Below, piece after piece: positions 29,468-38,333 of a stretch of 64,000 nucleotides of DNA. The notes beneath the pieces are model-generated. The model saw only the letters and a list, made by a program, of their open reading frames with translations, searched no databases and had not been told where the DNA came from. The DNA is from an uncultured Gammaproteobacteria bacterium (GTDB lineage: Bacteria > Pseudomonadota > Gammaproteobacteria > Nitrosococcales > Methylophagaceae). Within the stretch, counting starts at the first letter, position 1, and each line of letters begins with the position of its first letter. The stretch covers positions 1 through 64,000 of the forward strand of contig CAJQLA010000012.1 in the NCBI GenBank assembly GCA_905479075.1. Reading direction: 5' to 3'. Both the position numbers and the translations under genes were made by a program.

Positions 29468-29495
29468 AAAAAGCCGCGACCCATCGCGGCTTTTT
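29468..29495 (+). terminator. intrinsic terminator between tRNA-Gly and tRNA-Cys
   Basis: A 12-bp perfect stem (29468-29479 with 29484-29495) with loop CCCA and a T5 tract on the right arm. It begins only seven bases after the tRNA-Gly CCA end and lies upstream of tRNA-Cys. Confidence 0.85.
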
Positions 29496-29507
29496 AGTTT
29501 TGATATA

Positions 29508-29581
29508 GGCTGAGTGGCAGAGTGGTCATGCAGCGGACTGCAACTCCGTGTACGCCGGTTCGATTCCGACCTCAGCCTCCA
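29508..29581 (+). tRNA. tRNA-Cys(GCA)
   Basis: 74 bases with encoded CCA. Acceptor stem GGCTGAG pairs with CTCAGCC, the anticodon loop CTGCAAC gives GCA, and the T-loop is TTCGATT. No separate promoter is obvious in the 12 bases between the terminator and the gene. Confidence 0.97.
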
Positions 29582-29641
29582 TTTTCTTATTGCAGATTTG
29601 TTTAGTTTCCTTAGTTCGTTGATGGACTTTTATTAACTAAG

Positions 29642-30229
29642 CTACATTATAAAATTAGCCCATATAACTGCAGTAACCGCTAGCCAGCCTACCAAAGTAC
29701 ATAATCCAGCCATTATGATGGATGTGGCAAACATGAAGCCCAAACCTTCTGGAATCTCCATAAATATGGGTAGACCCACATACAGTAGATATAAGCTATA
29801 AAATGCTGCGCTCATGATGACGATTACGCATAACCAGACAATAGGTAATAGGGCAACTAAGCCTGCCATATACATGGGAAGGGCTGTGTAGGTGATAAAG
29901 ATAAGACAGCGTTTAAAACTGGCGTTTGCCCCATAGGTTTTTTCGAGCCAGAAGATAAAGTAAGCCATAACAAGAGCACCTACCAACATCGAAAAGAAGA
30001 AGACGATGGTGGTGGCAAGGGCTTTCATTATTGGAAATGTATGAAACTCATCGCCAGAGAAACTCCAGCCAATTTGAGTGACACCGAAAAATAATGCTAC
30101 AGCAGGAATAGCGACTAGAATACTGAGCCGTATGAAGCACAATTGAATGATGTTATGACGTTCATCTTTAATCACCTTCCATTCGAGTTTGGGCTGGGAG
30201 AATAAGCCCATTACATGCTGAAAATACAT
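29642..30229 (-). CDS. Yip1 family membrane protein
   Basis: 195 residues with five predicted membrane segments. The N-terminal PKLEWKVIKDE and a bundle with conserved YTALPMYMAGL and GLPIFMEIPEG fit the bacterial Yip1-domain pattern. Function is unknown. It lies 126 bases downstream of the haem O synthase gene on the same strand, with its own upstream gap. Confidence 0.8.
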   Translation of the reverse strand: MYFQHVMGLFSQPKLEWKVIKDERHNIIQLCFIRLSILVAIPAVALFFGVTQIGWSFSGDEFHTFPIMKALATTIVFFFSMLVGALVMAYFIFWLEKTYGANASFKRCLIFITYTALPMYMAGLVALLPIVWLCVIVIMSAAFYSLYLLYVGLPIFMEIPEGLGFMFATSIIMAGLCTLVGWLAVTAVIWANFIM

Positions 30230-30355
30230 AAGAAAACCTCGATGTTTAAGATTATCTAACCTTGGTAATCATTTATTCATTTTTCTAGTGAGCTTAAACT
30301 TTGTAATCAGTTAAAAGTGTTGATGAATGACTGTAATTCGTTACGTTTGGAACCT

Positions 30356-31270
30356 TCAAACGTTTAAACTGCTCCCAATTGTATAGTGATCAATAAGAAT
30401 AATTACGAAAAGCCACATTAAATATAGAATAGAATATTTAAATAGTTTCATAGGTGCTTCTTTATCATCAGTATTAAATAAAGCTTTTACCATGACAAAC
30501 TGTTTGGCATTAAGGATTAGCATGCCGACTAAATAGAGCCAACCACTCATACCTGATGTAAATGGTAATAGTGTCGACGCAAACATCAACAAGCTATATA
30601 GAACAATATGAATACGTGTAAAGTGTTCGCCATGCGTCACGGGGAGCATTGGAATAGAGGCTTTTGCATACTCATCTTTTTTATGGATGGCTAAGGCCCA
30701 AAAATGGGGCGGTGTCCAGGCAAATATAATTAATACGAGTAACAGAGCATCAGAATCTACTTGCCCTGTCATCGCTGTCCAGCCTAATAATGGTGGCGTG
30801 GCTCCTGCTAAGCCTCCAATAGTGATATTTTGAGGTGTTGCACGCTTTAGGAATAGCGTATAAATAATGGCATAGCCAATTAAAGAAAATAGTGTCAGCC
30901 AAGCAGTTAAAGGGTTAATGTAAATCCACAACATACCTAAACCGACGACAGCAAGGATAAAAGCAAAGGTAAGACCTTGGACAGGAGACACTCTACCTTT
31001 TGCAATGGGTCGGCTTTGGGTACGAGCCATAGTCGAATCTAGGCGGTGATCAATCATATGGTTGATTGCAGCACCACTTGCAGCAGAAGCACCGATACCA
31101 ACTAAAGCGATAGCAAGTTGGGTCAAGTCCGGCAGACCAGGAACGGCTAATAATGCACCAACAAGTACTGTTAAAAGCATTAACAAAACTACATTAGGTT
31201 TACATAAAACGTAGTAATCTTTCCATGTAGCCCGACTTGATGGGCTTGAGGTCGTTATTGATTCGTCCAT
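30356..31270 (-). CDS. ctaB: protohaem IX farnesyltransferase (haem O synthase)
   Basis: 304 residues with seven or more membrane spans. UbiA-family aspartate motifs appear as NHMIDHRLDSTMART (about 65-80) and IFAWTPPHFWALAIHKKDEYAKA (about 180-200), the second read in two parts. It farnesylates haem B to haem O, the step before CtaA. It is the last gene of the oxidase operon, nine bases after ctaA. Confidence 0.95.
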   Translation of the reverse strand: MDESITTSSPSSRATWKDYYVLCKPNVVLLMLLTVLVGALLAVPGLPDLTQLAIALVGIGASAASGAAINHMIDHRLDSTMARTQSRPIAKGRVSPVQGLTFAFILAVVGLGMLWIYINPLTAWLTLFSLIGYAIIYTLFLKRATPQNITIGGLAGATPPLLGWTAMTGQVDSDALLLVLIIFAWTPPHFWALAIHKKDEYAKASIPMLPVTHGEHFTRIHIVLYSLLMFASTLLPFTSGMSGWLYLVGMLILNAKQFVMVKALFNTDDKEAPMKLFKYSILYLMWLFVIILIDHYTIGSSLNV

Positions 31271-31279
31271 CAGGCCACC

Positions 31280-32275
31280 TTAAGAATTATATGATACAGC
31301 TGTCGTTGAACCGATCGCTACATTTTGGTTATTCGGGGATAAGGCGTAATTAATATAAATTACTTCCAAGAGTAATAATGCAGCCCCTGTATTATGGGCT
31401 AATGCGAGCGGCAAAGGCAACATCATGATAGCTGTGGTAATGCCGAGCATAACTTGCAATACGGTAAATCCAAGCAACATCGTTGCATGGCCTCTAAGTT
31501 CAGGTAGTTGAAGCAGCCTGACAAATAAAATTAACAAGAATGTAAAGACAATAAGAGCAACTACACGATGTGTGTATTGGATAGTGACGCGTGTTTCGGC
31601 TTCTAATAAACCGCCTTCATAGTTTCGATCGCTAAATTCTGTAAGATGGAATGCAGCTTCGAGATCTAAAGGAGGAAGAAGTTGACCATCACACGTAGGG
31701 AAGTCTGTACAGGCTAAACCTGCATAATTACTACTAGTCCAACCACCCAATGCTATTTGAGCTGATAATAAGATTAATACCAGCATGGCTAAATTTACAG
31801 GCTTTTTATTGCCTGATATGGATCTTGCCGGACTGAGTAATAAGATAAGTAAAAACAGTAATGATAGAACGGCAAACCCACCGAGTAGGTGGAGTGTCAC
31901 TATCTGTGGCAGCAGTTTTAATGTCACTGTCCACATCCCAAATAAGCCTTGTACGATAACAAGTAAAAGTAGAAAACGACTTAACCAACGCGCATTATTT
32001 GATACAGTCTTATCTGATTGAATTTTGAATGCGATAATAAGAATAATCAAACCTAAGGCGGAAGCAGCATAACGATGGATCATTTCCATCCAGGCTTTAC
32101 CACCATGTACCACTGCATCATCTATCTCAGTGCCATGTTCAGGTGGTATAACTTGTCCGTAGCAGCCTGGCCAATCTGGACAACCTAAGCCCGCGTCCAT
32201 TAAACGTGTTAGCGCACCAAGTGTCACAACAATGAGAGCCAATACAAAGGCTAATTTACATAAATTTTTAATCAT
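31280..32275 (-). CDS. ctaA: haem A synthase (COX15/CtaA family)
   Basis: 331 residues from the ATG at 32275, whose protein starts MIKNLCKLAF and enters a membrane helix at once. An ATG at 32320 would add 15 residues and run 31 bases into the upstream gene, so the shorter form is preferred. Eight membrane helices carry the paired histidines in MIHRYAASALG, LHLLGGF, YTHRVVAL and LAHNTGAAL; the extracytoplasmic cysteine pairs are in GLGCPDWPGCYG and GLACTDFPTCDG. It converts haem O to haem A for the aa3 centre. Confidence 0.93.
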   Translation of the reverse strand: MIKNLCKLAFVLALIVVTLGALTRLMDAGLGCPDWPGCYGQVIPPEHGTEIDDAVVHGGKAWMEMIHRYAASALGLIILIIAFKIQSDKTVSNNARWLSRFLLLLVIVQGLFGMWTVTLKLLPQIVTLHLLGGFAVLSLLFLLILLLSPARSISGNKKPVNLAMLVLILLSAQIALGGWTSSNYAGLACTDFPTCDGQLLPPLDLEAAFHLTEFSDRNYEGGLLEAETRVTIQYTHRVVALIVFTFLLILFVRLLQLPELRGHATMLLGFTVLQVMLGITTAIMMLPLPLALAHNTGAALLLLEVIYINYALSPNNQNVAIGSTTAVSYNS

Positions 32276-32289
32276 AGTTTTCTCTGTTA

Positions 32290-32838
32290 CTAACCAAGGC
32301 GAGATGCTTTCAATAGCCATTTAATATCTGAAATCATAGCGCGGCCACTCAAATCAGGTGGAAATTTAAGTACAAGAATCCCATTAGGATCGACTAGCCA
32401 AATACTTTGATCTTGCCAAGGTAATGATTGTTCGTTAAACCAATTAAAAACAGCTTTATCATGACTTAGTTTGACATGATTAAAGTCTACGTCAGCAGTC
32501 ATATTGTTTGGTTCAAAGTCATCATCATTAGAGATCCAAACAGCTTTTAATCGTTCAGATTGCTTTGGCATAGAAATATAGAGCTGTTGAAGTTTATAGA
32601 CTTGCTGTTGGCAAAGATCGTCACATTTATCACTGACGACTACAAGACGCCATATCCGATCTTCATCTGTGATTAAGCTACTTGGAACTGTCAGCCCTGC
32701 AGGCATGAGTTCGCCATTGTTTTTTGTCCCTTCAGGCAAACCAAAACCGGTATAAGCCATGAAATAAGCAAGGGCTAAGGGAATTAGGGTAATTAAAAAG
32801 ATAGATTTAACTAACCAATTACTATTTTTTTCGCTCAT
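32290..32838 (-). CDS. SCO-like membrane-anchored cytochrome oxidase accessory protein
   Basis: 182 residues from ATG 32838, which overlaps the SURF1 gene by 17 bases; an ATG at 32895 would overlap by 74. One N-terminal membrane helix (about 10-28) is followed by a thioredoxin-like domain with CxxxC in KCDDLC, the position of the SCO copper site. The usual downstream histidine is not seen, and the equivalent segment reads WQDQSIWLVDPNG. It belongs to a family found between SURF1 and ctaA in proteobacterial oxidase operons. Probably helps assemble CuA or reduce its cysteines. Confidence 0.72.
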   Translation of the reverse strand: MSEKNSNWLVKSIFLITLIPLALAYFMAYTGFGLPEGTKNNGELMPAGLTVPSSLITDEDRIWRLVVVSDKCDDLCQQQVYKLQQLYISMPKQSERLKAVWISNDDDFEPNNMTADVDFNHVKLSHDKAVFNWFNEQSLPWQDQSIWLVDPNGILVLKFPPDLSGRAMISDIKWLLKASRLG

Positions 32839-33538
32839 ATTCTTTTTGCTCTGCTCGACTGATATAGAGAAAGCCAATGAAGCATGCTGCAGCAATCAGC
32901 AGCCATTGGATGGCATAACCTATATGCATAAAATATTTATTTTCCATTTCTATAGGCTGAGGTATCAAGCTGCTTACTTGGTTTTCAGCATGTAGAATGA
33001 AAGGGAATAGCTCATAGCCAAAATGTTTATTTAATAAGGCTATATCAATTTGTTGTTGGAGTATTGGCCAATTTGGGTCTTGATCAACACTTTGTAGTAT
33101 TAACCCTTTTTGTGGCTGTCTTATAAGACCTCGGATCTCGACCAGTTCAGGAAGAGGAGAGCTTAATTTAAAATCATCATTTTTGGGCTGCCATCCAAGA
33201 TCAACAAGTAATTTATACTGTTTTGTATCAAGCTCCGCGATAACGTGCCAACCAGCAAAACCTCTATAGATTTGATTGTCGAGGAAAAAGTGATTCTTTA
33301 TCTCCCCAGTCACAACTACTTTCTGATAAGCCTCTGGTGATTTAGAAAGTATAGACTCAGGACGTGATTCTTGAAGTTGGTAACTTGAAAATAAAGAATC
33401 AGCAGCTTGAGCACGTTGCCATTGCCAATTTGCTAGAGTGATGCATAGCAGTACGGCAAAGCAAACAAATATTAAATAGGGTATTTGTACTGATATTTTC
33501 CAATTAAAAATAGACCAGACTAAACGGTTAACAGCCAC
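32822..33538 (-). CDS. SURF1 family cytochrome oxidase assembly protein
   Basis: 238 residues. Membrane helices lie near both ends (about 17-37 and 205-225) with a periplasmic domain between. Motifs QWQRAQAAD, GFAGWHVIAEL, LVDLGWQP and HIGYAIQWLLIA are diagnostic. SURF1 proteins deliver haem A to subunit I. It is the fifth gene of the operon, 75 bases after ctaE. Confidence 0.92.
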   Translation of the reverse strand: MAVNRLVWSIFNWKISVQIPYLIFVCFAVLLCITLANWQWQRAQAADSLFSSYQLQESRPESILSKSPEAYQKVVVTGEIKNHFFLDNQIYRGFAGWHVIAELDTKQYKLLVDLGWQPKNDDFKLSSPLPELVEIRGLIRQPQKGLILQSVDQDPNWPILQQQIDIALLNKHFGYELFPFILHAENQVSSLIPQPIEMENKYFMHIGYAIQWLLIAAACFIGFLYISRAEQKEYERKK

Positions 33539-33612
33539 TAAAAATTTCTCTCTATTTCCCAGCTAAAAATATAGCTGGGAATATAGACTAAAAAAGTTTA
33601 GTGAAGGTTGCT

Positions 33613-34506
33613 TTAGAATACATAAACAACCATAAATAGTAATAACCAAACAACATCAACAAAGTGCCAGTACCAAGCACCTGCTTCAAAAGCGAAGTGA
33701 TTGTCTGCAGTGAAGTGACCTTTGAATACGCGGATCAGCATCACGAGTAGGATAATACTACCAATGGTAACGTGTAGACCATGGAAACCAGTTAGTATGA
33801 AGAATGTCGCACCATAGATACCGGAGTTTAAAGTCAGGTCTAAATGTTGGTAAGCTTCTACATACTCATAGCCTTGTAAAATAAGGAATGCGATACCAAA
33901 TAAGAGTGTAGTACCTAACCAGATTTTAACCTTGCTACGGTCACCTTCGATGAGGGCATGGTGAGCGAATGTCAGCGTAAAACTTGATGTAACAAGTAAA
34001 ATGGTGTTGATCAGTGGTAAGTGCCAAGGATCAATAACTTCCTTGATAGGTGTAAACAAGCTCGCATCCGGAGGTGTCAATAAAGGCCATGCGGCTTGAA
34101 AGTCAGGCCATAGCATATGTGACAGTCCTTTGTCACCCAGACCACCAAGCCAAGGCACAGAGAATGAACGGGTATAATAAAGAACACCAAAAAATGCAAA
34201 GAAGAACATGACTTCAGAAAAGATGAACCATGACATACCAAAGCGGAATGATGTATCAACTTGTGGAGAATATTTACCACTGCGTGACTCTGAAATTACA
34301 GTGCCAAACCAACCAAACAGCATAAAAATTAGTATGCCTGCACCTGTGTAGGTAATGTATTTACTCATTTGAGCAACTTCACCAGACGCTTGTATATCGT
34401 TGAGTGTCAGTCCTGTACCACCCAGTAATAGAATCATTGCAATCGAACCAACGATGGGCCAATGGCTTTGATCAGGTACATAATAGGAGTTTGAAGAATG
34501 TTCCAT
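33613..34506 (-). CDS. ctaE: cytochrome c oxidase subunit III
   Basis: 297 residues with seven membrane helices. Conserved strings are FGMSWFIFSEVMFFFAFF, EYVEAYQHLDL, TGFHGLHVTIG and AGAWYWHFVDVVWLLLF. Subunit III has no metal centre but stabilises subunit I and its proton uptake. It follows ctaG by 30 bases. Confidence 0.96.
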   Translation of the reverse strand: MEHSSNSYYVPDQSHWPIVGSIAMILLLGGTGLTLNDIQASGEVAQMSKYITYTGAGILIFMLFGWFGTVISESRSGKYSPQVDTSFRFGMSWFIFSEVMFFFAFFGVLYYTRSFSVPWLGGLGDKGLSHMLWPDFQAAWPLLTPPDASLFTPIKEVIDPWHLPLINTILLVTSSFTLTFAHHALIEGDRSKVKIWLGTTLLFGIAFLILQGYEYVEAYQHLDLTLNSGIYGATFFILTGFHGLHVTIGSIILLVMLIRVFKGHFTADNHFAFEAGAWYWHFVDVVWLLLFMVVYVF

Positions 34507-34536
34507 TTAAATTTCTACCTCTTTAACTATTTTTGC

Positions 34537-35100
34537 TTAACTGTGGTCTACAATTTTACTTTCGGGTTTTTCAGTTTTGGTTTTAGCAACAGTATCGGTA
34601 ATATCAAATAACGTATATGACAACGTCAGTTTAGTGATATGGTCCGGTAACTCTGGGTCAATAAAAAATACCAAAGGCATATCTTTAGTTTCTCCAGCAG
34701 TTAATGGCTGTTGCTGAAAACAGAAGCACTCCATTTTATGAAGATAAGGTGCCGCTTCTGCTGGTGCGACACTTGGAATGGCTTGAGCTACAACATCTTT
34801 TCTATAGGTGTTGACGACGCGAAAAGATGTTTCACGTCGTTCACCCAATGGTAATTTCATTTCAACTGTGTTTGGAGAAAAACCCCATGTAAGGTTCGCG
34901 TTACGATTAACTAAAAACTGGATTTTGACATCCCTATTTTTGCTCGTATCGCCTGCTATTTCACCTTCATATTGCCCGGCGGTTTTACCGTTAAGTCCTG
35001 TTACTTCGCAAATAACGTCGTATAAAGGCACGAGCATAAAGCCAAATGCAAACATAAAAACTACGACAGATACTAACCCAGTAGGGGACGAAAGCTTCAT
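34537..35100 (-). CDS. ctaG: cytochrome c oxidase assembly protein CtaG (Cox11)
   Basis: 187 residues. One N-terminal membrane helix (about 7-25) precedes a periplasmic immunoglobulin-like domain with the copper-binding pair in KMECFCFQQQPL (about Cys125 and Cys127) and FFIDPELPD near the end. It inserts CuB into subunit I. It begins six bases after ctaD. Confidence 0.95.
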   Translation of the reverse strand: MKLSSPTGLVSVVVFMFAFGFMLVPLYDVICEVTGLNGKTAGQYEGEIAGDTSKNRDVKIQFLVNRNANLTWGFSPNTVEMKLPLGERRETSFRVVNTYRKDVVAQAIPSVAPAEAAPYLHKMECFCFQQQPLTAGETKDMPLVFFIDPELPDHITKLTLSYTLFDITDTVAKTKTEKPESKIVDHS

Positions 35101-35106
35101 ATTCTC

Positions 35107-36690
35107 TTACTTCTCAATCACAGGTGGAGTTGTAAAAGTATGATATGGCAATGGCGTAGGTAGAGTCCATTCTAGGCCTTCTGCTGATTCCCATGGCACT
35201 TGATCTGCTGTTTCACCACTTCTAGCAGCCTTGATAATTAAGTAAACGAATATCAACTGGGAAGTACCAAAGATGAAGGCACCGGCACTCGCCATCATAT
35301 TGAAGTCAGCAAACTGTAAAGCATAATCAGGAATACGACGTGGCATACCTGCAAGCCCAACAAAGTGCATTGGGAAGAATGTGATATTCAAACCAATAAA
35401 TGATAACCAGAAGTGCATTTTACCTAAGCCTTCATCGTACATTCTGCCAACCCATTTCGGTAACCAGTAATAAACACCAGCCATGATTCCGAATACAGCA
35501 CCAGGGACTAACACGTAGTGGAAGTGAGCTACCACAAAATAAGTATCTTGATATTGGAAATCGATCGGAGCAATCGCTAGCATAACACCAGAGAATCCAC
35601 CAATTGTGAATAACACAACAAAACCAATTGCAAATAGCATTGGTGTTTCGAAGGTCATAGAACCTTTAAACATGGTTGCAATCCAGTTAAATACTTTTAC
35701 ACCCGTTGGTACGGCGATAAGCATAGTCGCAAACATAAAGAATAACTGACCAGCAATAGGCATACCGACTGTAAACATGTGGTGGGCCCATACAACAAGC
35801 GATAACACAGCGATAGAAACCGTTGCGTAAACCATTGAGTGGTAACCAAATAGTTTTTTACGTGCAAAAGTCGGAATGATTTCAGATACCACACCAAAGG
35901 CAGGCAGAATCATAATATAAACTTCTGGATGACCGAAGAACCAGAATACATGCTGGAACAATACAGGGTCACCACCACCAGCGGCATTAAAGAAGCTAGT
36001 CGCAAAGTGAATATCCATTAACATCATGGTGACAACTGCTGCTAGAACGGGCATTACCGCAACTAATAAGAAGGCTGTAATTAACCATGTCCAAACAAAC
36101 ATTGGCATTTGCATCAAGCTCATGCCTGGTGCACGCATGTTAAAGATAGTAACGATAATATTCATCGCGCCCATAATCGATGAAATACCCATCATATGAA
36201 CTGCGAAGATAAAGAATGTGACGCTAGGCGGCGCATAGGTCGTCGATAGCGGTGCGTAGAATGTCCACCCAAAAGCAGGGGCTCCACCATCCATGAAGAA
36301 AGTCGCAATTAACATTGAGAACGCAAATGGAAGAATCCAGAAGCTCCAGTTATTCATGCGAGGTAGTGCCATATCTGGCGCACCAATCATAAGCGGTATC
36401 TGCCAGTTTGCTAAGCCCACGAAACCGGGCATAACGGCACCAAATACCATTACCAAACCATGCATTGTGGTCATTTGGTTGAAGAAATTTGGATCAACAA
36501 GCTGCATGCCTGGTTGGAATAATTCCGCCCGAATGACAAATGCAAACAACCCGCCTATCAAAAACATGATAAGGCTGAAGACAAGGTACATTGTACCGAT
36601 GTCTTTATGGTTTGTTGTAAATAGCCAGCGGCCAATGCCCTTGGCTGGTCCGTGATCGTGATGATCGGTAGTCATTGTTAGTTCGCTCAT
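35107..36690 (-). CDS. ctaD: cytochrome c oxidase subunit I
   Basis: 527 residues, twelve membrane helices. Haem a and a3-CuB ligands are in TMHGLVMVFG, WFFGHPEVYI (the His-Tyr pair) and VVAHFHYVLVPG; the D-channel aspartate is in MNNWSFW context and K-channel motifs are present. It is the catalytic subunit that reduces O2 to water and pumps protons. The spacing to ctaC is 14 bases. Confidence 0.97.
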   Translation of the reverse strand: MSELTMTTDHHDHGPAKGIGRWLFTTNHKDIGTMYLVFSLIMFLIGGLFAFVIRAELFQPGMQLVDPNFFNQMTTMHGLVMVFGAVMPGFVGLANWQIPLMIGAPDMALPRMNNWSFWILPFAFSMLIATFFMDGGAPAFGWTFYAPLSTTYAPPSVTFFIFAVHMMGISSIMGAMNIIVTIFNMRAPGMSLMQMPMFVWTWLITAFLLVAVMPVLAAVVTMMLMDIHFATSFFNAAGGGDPVLFQHVFWFFGHPEVYIMILPAFGVVSEIIPTFARKKLFGYHSMVYATVSIAVLSLVVWAHHMFTVGMPIAGQLFFMFATMLIAVPTGVKVFNWIATMFKGSMTFETPMLFAIGFVVLFTIGGFSGVMLAIAPIDFQYQDTYFVVAHFHYVLVPGAVFGIMAGVYYWLPKWVGRMYDEGLGKMHFWLSFIGLNITFFPMHFVGLAGMPRRIPDYALQFADFNMMASAGAFIFGTSQLIFVYLIIKAARSGETADQVPWESAEGLEWTLPTPLPYHTFTTPPVIEK

Positions 36691-36704
36691 AATGCCTCTA
36701 CTTA

Positions 36705-37823
36705 CTATTTATCCATGAATGCTTGTACATCGGCAGGTGAAACCATGCCACCTGTTTTATTTTCCCAAGTATTACGCTTATAGGTAATTACTGCCGCCAA
36801 ATCAACAGCAGTCATTTGCTTGCCATAAGCTGCCATTGCTGAACCTGGAACACCGTTAATGACGACTTCCATATGGGCAGTAACATCATCACCTTGCATC
36901 ATTGGGTTGTTGTTTAATGCCGGGAATGCTGGTGGCATTCCAGAACCATCAGGCATATGGCAAGCTGCACAGTTTTTCTGATAAACGGCAGCACCAGCAG
37001 TGACGAGCTCATCAAGCGTCCAGTCTTTGTCTGCTTCTGCTGCTTTAGCAGCGCCTGCAGCTTTTTGATCTGCTAGCCACTTGTCGTATTCTGGCTGGGT
37101 TACAGCTTTGACGACGATAGGCATGAAGCCGTGGTCTTTACCACATAATTCAGCACACTGACCTCTGTATGTGCCGGGCTCTTTGATACGTGTCCATGAT
37201 TCATTGATGAAGCCTGGAATAGTATCTTTCTTAATAGCGATTTCAGGTACCCACCAAGCGTGAAGTACATCATTCGCGGTGAATAGGAAACGAATCTTCT
37301 TATCGATTGGAACGACAAGTTCATTGTCTACATCTAGCAAATAATTTGGATTTTTTTCTTGTTCGTTATAAATTTCTTCTTTCGGTGTCTTTAAAACACT
37401 GAAGAAATCAACGCCATCATTAATGTAATCGTAATGCCACTTCCACTGATACCCTGTTACTTTGATATCGATATCTGATTCACTGGAGTCATACATGTCG
37501 ATTAGGGTAGTTGTTGAAGGGATGGCCATACCTATAAGGATGATAAACGGAATAATAGTCCAGATAACTTCAACAGTTGTACTTTCATGAAACTGTGCAG
37601 CTTGTGCACCTTTCGATTTGCGATGGGCATAAATTGACCAGAACATCACACCGAAGACGACGACCCCTATGGCAACACAAATCCATAAGATTAGCATGTG
37701 AAGGTCATAAACGGTATGGCTTGTTTCAGTAACGCCTCGAGGCATATTAAGTTCCCAAGCCGCTAATGCGCTTCCTGAACTAACCAAAAGAGCCATACCA
37801 AATAGGTGCATAATTTGACGCAT
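36705..37823 (-). CDS. ctaC: cytochrome c oxidase subunit II with fused cytochrome c domain (caa3 type)
   Basis: 372 residues: a signal peptide, two membrane helices (about 45-65 and 88-108), a CuA domain with QWKWHYDY and the copper ligands in CAELCGKDHGFM (about 218-229), then a C-terminal cytochrome c domain with CAACH (about 291-295) and a Met ligand further on. The extra haem makes this a caa3-type enzyme that can take electrons directly from soluble or membrane-bound cytochromes. It is the first gene of the operon. Confidence 0.96.
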   Translation of the reverse strand: MRQIMHLFGMALLVSSGSALAAWELNMPRGVTETSHTVYDLHMLILWICVAIGVVVFGVMFWSIYAHRKSKGAQAAQFHESTTVEVIWTIIPFIILIGMAIPSTTTLIDMYDSSESDIDIKVTGYQWKWHYDYINDGVDFFSVLKTPKEEIYNEQEKNPNYLLDVDNELVVPIDKKIRFLFTANDVLHAWWVPEIAIKKDTIPGFINESWTRIKEPGTYRGQCAELCGKDHGFMPIVVKAVTQPEYDKWLADQKAAGAAKAAEADKDWTLDELVTAGAAVYQKNCAACHMPDGSGMPPAFPALNNNPMMQGDDVTAHMEVVINGVPGSAMAAYGKQMTAVDLAAVITYKRNTWENKTGGMVSPADVQAFMDK

Positions 37824-38333
37824 GAATAGTTTCCCTTGACTTTTAATCTCAGCCTACCGTGATTTAGTAGTACTTTTATAAAAAAATTTCACTGCGAATT
37901 ATAAGTTAGTTTTGGTTTCTTGTCATAAAAAATAATCATTTTTTTAAATGAAAAAGGTTATTCTAGCTGCACTTGATCAAATATTTGGTCAGTTTTTAAC
38001 CATTGATTTTGAACAGAATTGTAGAGGCCAGAATAATTTATGTTTTTATTCTAGATACTTAGTCATATATCGGCTTAATAAACAAATAATAAAAACAATT
38101 ACATAGCTGTGACTAAGCTATTAAAAAAATAGTTCCATAACATGTTTCTTTATACGGAATCACTTGCAAGGAAATTGTTTGTTGCGGTCTGAGCCAGTAT
38201 TTGTTTATATTTTGTTCAGTTAAACTTTTTGATGATGACTTGTCTTAGATCAATTTTTTACTACCCATTCATGGTAGTTATGCAAAAATAGCGATAACTC
38301 GATATCGAATCAGATTTTAAGGACCACATACCC
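37824..38333. other. 510-base divergent control region between ctaC and the symporter gene
   Basis: The region is AT-rich, has no convincing coding frame and separates two divergently transcribed genes, so it must hold both promoters. It contains an 18-base near-palindrome at 37974-37991 and a six-base-pair dyad near 38260-38278. The symporter has an AAGGA ribosome site 10 bases before its ATG. No regulator could be named from sequence. Confidence 0.6.
37974..37991. promoter_or_regulatory. candidate operator: near-perfect 18-base palindrome
   Basis: TGATCAAATATTTGGTCA pairs at eight of nine positions about its centre, with CAAATATTTG fully symmetric in the core. It lies 150 bases before ctaC and 343 before the symporter, so ctaC is the more likely target. 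The regulator is unknown. Confidence 0.4.

Noticed and set aside
36293..36655. 120-codon plus-strand frame inside ctaD
   Set aside because: It is antisense to the conserved first part of subunit I and has no family signature or start site.
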